This document shows, piece by piece, positions 37,327 to 39,392 of a stretch of DNA of 39,392 bases (positions within the stretch are counted from its first letter, which is position 1; each line of letters opens with the position of its first letter). Position numbers and translations under genes: made by a program. The notes below the pieces were generated by a model. It was given only the letters and a program-made list of their open reading frames with translations. It ran no database searches and had not been told where the DNA came from. Source of the stretch: Candidatus Cloacimonadota bacterium (lineage in GTDB: Bacteria; Muiribacteriota; UBA6191); the NCBI GenBank assembly GCA_019454875.1, contig JACFNL010000024.1:1-39392 (forward strand). Reading direction: 5' to 3'.

Positions 37327-38586
37327 TTGGAAACACTATTGCTACTGGTGGGGACCAACCCTTTGCCCAATCTAATTGTAGCCACCCATTGTATACAGAA
37401 TTGTAAGGGTTTGCAGAAGATCGTTTTATTGCATACTGAACAAACCAAGGAAACAGCAAGCCGATTAGAACTGGCAATTACTGCGGTCAACGGTATTCAA
37501 TTGGAGTTTCAAAAAGTACGTATTCGCAATGAATTAGGCGAGAATTTTTCCGCTGTAGAGGCTGATTTTATCCACATTCTCAATCAGTTGCCTGATAAAA
37601 CACATCTTGATTTTACGGGTGGAAAGAAATGGATGTCCGTGTTTTTGGTTAAAGGGCTCTCCTCCATTGTAGACAAAAAGTTCACTTACTCTTATCTGGA
37701 AAATCAGGGACCAAAACTTATCTCCAGTAATCCACATTTACCCAGTAAGGTTAAATGTCCTCAGAATCTAAAAATTCAGCACCTTTTAGCCTGTCATGGT
37801 TATAAACTAGCTGATGCGGATGGTCGGCTTGCTCCTGCCTTTAGAATTTGGCTCAAGTCTATTTCAGAGGAGATTGTACGCGAAGCTATTCTAAATGGTC
37901 CCAAGTTGCCAATTCAGAAATTTAGACCCGGTTCAGGATGGAAAGACTTAAGAAAGAAAAAAAAATGGCAGTCCGAATTTGTAAGTAGGATCCAAAATGC
38001 TCAGGAAAGTAATCGAGTAGCCATTCAAAACTGTCCAATTTTAAAAGGGCTAGTAGATACAGCTAATCAGACTGTAGAGGGACTGGTTCCAGACTACAGA
38101 TTTGTAGAATTGGATTTAAATGCAAAGTGTGAACTGGCAGTCGAGCTCCTACAGTTACTGGAAGGCCAGTGGACAGAACTTTGGGTGCAACATTGTCTGG
38201 ATTCTTTGCAGTCTGACAGCAGTTTTGAGCTGCAAAGCAACTGTAAAGCACAGTCAGATCGTACCCCCTCTGACAAGGTCCCAGAGCTTGATTTACTTTT
38301 GAGAGTTAACTGGAGTCTAATTCTGGTTTCTGTGACTTCGGCCAAAGATAGAGGAACGGTTAAAGGTAAGGCTTTTGAAGCCTATCATCGTGCCAGACAG
38401 ATCGGAGGTGATCATGCATTTGCAGTGGTTGTTTCCAAAATCAAAGAAGACGGCGCATTGGAGTTGACATCGGATTTGAACAATGATGACTTCAAAAATG
38501 TTCAGGTGTGTGGCATTGATACCATGAGCAGTTCTCAGGAACTTCACAGGGTTGTAAACGATGTTATCAGACGGTTGGGGGTATAG
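37327..38586 (+). CDS. DUF1887/Card1-like CARF protein with atypical PD-(D/E)XK core
   Basis: A 419-residue type III CRISPR accessory protein. The N-terminal CARF domain begins METLLLLVGTNPLPN and carries the LDFTGGKKWM motif (94-103) characteristic of the DUF1887/Cas02710 group (Card1/Can2). The C-terminal part (about 265-400) matches the group's restriction-endonuclease-like domain: Glu284 in QWTELWV, PELD (319-322), then a strand LILVSVTSA and KGKAFEAYHRARQIGGD. The usual Glu-x-Lys on that strand is replaced (Val-Thr-Ser); Lys346/Lys348 may compensate. In the family, cA4 or cA6 binding activates DNA/RNA nicking. The start is TTG, six bases after AAGGAG; no nearby ATG. The stop overlaps the GTG of the next gene by one base. 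Confidence 0.8.
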   Translation: METLLLLVGTNPLPNLIVATHCIQNCKGLQKIVLLHTEQTKETASRLELAITAVNGIQLEFQKVRIRNELGENFSAVEADFIHILNQLPDKTHLDFTGGKKWMSVFLVKGLSSIVDKKFTYSYLENQGPKLISSNPHLPSKVKCPQNLKIQHLLACHGYKLADADGRLAPAFRIWLKSISEEIVREAILNGPKLPIQKFRPGSGWKDLRKKKKWQSEFVSRIQNAQESNRVAIQNCPILKGLVDTANQTVEGLVPDYRFVELDLNAKCELAVELLQLLEGQWTELWVQHCLDSLQSDSSFELQSNCKAQSDRTPSDKVPELDLLLRVNWSLILVSVTSAKDRGTVKGKAFEAYHRARQIGGDHAFAVVVSKIKEDGALELTSDLNNDDFKNVQVCGIDTMSSSQELHRVVNDVIRRLGV

Positions 38587-39392
38587 TGTCACAGGTATAT
38601 TATTTATTGCTAGGTATAGGTGGTATCCAGAAATTCATTTTTGGTTCCAATCGCTTAAGAATTGCCTTGAATGCTTCTCAAGCGGTCTCTGGTATCTTTC
38701 AAGATTTAAATTCTCACCGTACTCAGAAAATGGAAATTGGTTACGAAGGTGGGGGCAATGCCTTACTGCTATTTGAAGAAGAATCTGGTGTAAAGGAGTT
38801 TTTACAAGGATTTAGCAAGTATGTGTTGACCGATTTTCCGGGACTTCAACTTCAGTATGCAGTAGAAAAGGCATCCAAAGATATTTCTGGCGAGGAATTT
38901 CAGGAGTTATTGTTCGTCCTGAACCAGAAACAGGCTTCTCAAAAGGTTTTTAAGGGTATCACCAGCCCTTTGCAGTTTGGTTTTGGGCAAGATTGCCACT
39001 ACGGTGGTGGTGCCGCAACTACTCTTAGTGAAATTACCAGGAAATCTGGTTTAAAACCTGTTTCAGAAATTACCAGCAAGTTCTTACACAATGAACCACA
39101 ACAGTATCATTGTCCATCTGGCTGGAATTTACCAAAGGACATGGAAGATTTGGGTCAAACCCAGCATGATGACAACTGGATTGCGGTTGTTCATGCCGAT
39201 GGAAACGGCTTAGGCCAGATGATATCAAAGACTCAGTCTTTGCAGGAGTTAAGAGAACTTAGTAAAAAATTTAGTTCCACAGTGGTTGAGGCTTATTCAA
39301 ATATGCAAAAGCGACTGGTGGATGAGAGCCCCATTTGGTTTAAGGAACTAAATCTTGCTGAGAGCATGTTACCCCTTAGGCATATAATTCTT
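38586..39392 (+). CDS. Cas10/Cmr2-palm-domain protein (partial, runs off the window)
   Basis: GTG start sharing its first base with the previous stop (TAGTG); 269 codons are open to the window end. The N-terminus YYLLLGIGGIQKFIFGSNRLR is the Cas10-type ferredoxin-like start, and HADGNGLGQMI (near residue 205) is the palm acidic-motif region. The final visible residues PLRHIIL are what normally precedes the GGDD cyclase motif, which should lie just past the edge. No N-terminal HD nuclease domain is present, so the protein would make cyclic oligoadenylate without DNase activity, or be a second-palm accessory Cas10-like protein. The GTG start is supported by junction geometry. It is the presumed signal generator for the two CARF proteins upstream. 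Confidence 0.82.
   Translation, partial: MSQVYYLLLGIGGIQKFIFGSNRLRIALNASQAVSGIFQDLNSHRTQKMEIGYEGGGNALLLFEEESGVKEFLQGFSKYVLTDFPGLQLQYAVEKASKDISGEEFQELLFVLNQKQASQKVFKGITSPLQFGFGQDCHYGGGAATTLSEITRKSGLKPVSEITSKFLHNEPQQYHCPSGWNLPKDMEDLGQTQHDDNWIAVVHADGNGLGQMISKTQSLQELRELSKKFSSTVVEAYSNMQKRLVDESPIWFKELNLAESMLPLRHIIL

Overview
The window reads as a chromosome segment of a mesophilic Gram-negative bacterium of moderate G+C content. The clues are an outer-membrane beta-barrel ending in Phe, glutathione-linked formaldehyde detoxification, a LysR regulator and a bacterial oleABCD hydrocarbon cluster. I cannot fix the phylum. Something proteobacterial or Bdellovibrionota/Oligoflexia-like is plausible, but that is inference.

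Left part (1-20.0 kb), mostly metabolic and housekeeping genes. A truncated secreted protein, a PspC-domain protein and an Rpn-type PD-(D/E)XK nuclease come first. Next is an operon in which topB (topoisomerase III) overlaps a complete oleA-oleB-oleC-oleD pathway for head-to-head condensation of fatty acyl chains to long-chain olefins; every junction overlaps. A LysR regulator converges on oleD and diverges from a LON-domain protein. Then come a secreted subtilisin-like protease, a small unknown gene with a DMT/YdcZ transporter, the frmA-fghA formaldehyde pair, a heterodimeric ABC exporter overlapping an esterase gene, and an outer-membrane barrel gene.

Middle (20.0-24.4 kb), four genes of unknown function in two divergent, tightly packed pairs separated by only 24 bp. 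One product has a possible CHAT/caspase-like His/Cys core. I regard this as the least explained module of the window.

Right part (24.4 kb to end), a defence island. A CRISPR array (36 complete 37-nt repeats plus a truncated terminal one, 36 spacers of 35-39 nt) is read on the + strand after a 556-bp leader region. Convergent to it is a two-gene operon resembling Druantia type III: a DruH/STY4851-like 1057-residue protein and a 1530-residue DEAH helicase with a DUF1998-like end. Divergent from that is a type III CRISPR signalling operon. It encodes a CARF-HEPN ribonuclease with an extra C-terminal domain, a DUF1887/Card1-like CARF protein with an atypical nuclease core, and a Cas10/Cmr2-palm protein cut by the window end just where a GGDD motif would be expected. 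No cas1, cas2 or cas6 is visible. The remaining type III genes probably lie beyond the right edge.

The spacers are pyrimidine-rich on the transcribed strand, as expected if the crRNAs are antisense to purine-rich mRNAs. This fits an RNA-targeting type III system whose cyclic oligoadenylate signal would activate the two CARF proteins.
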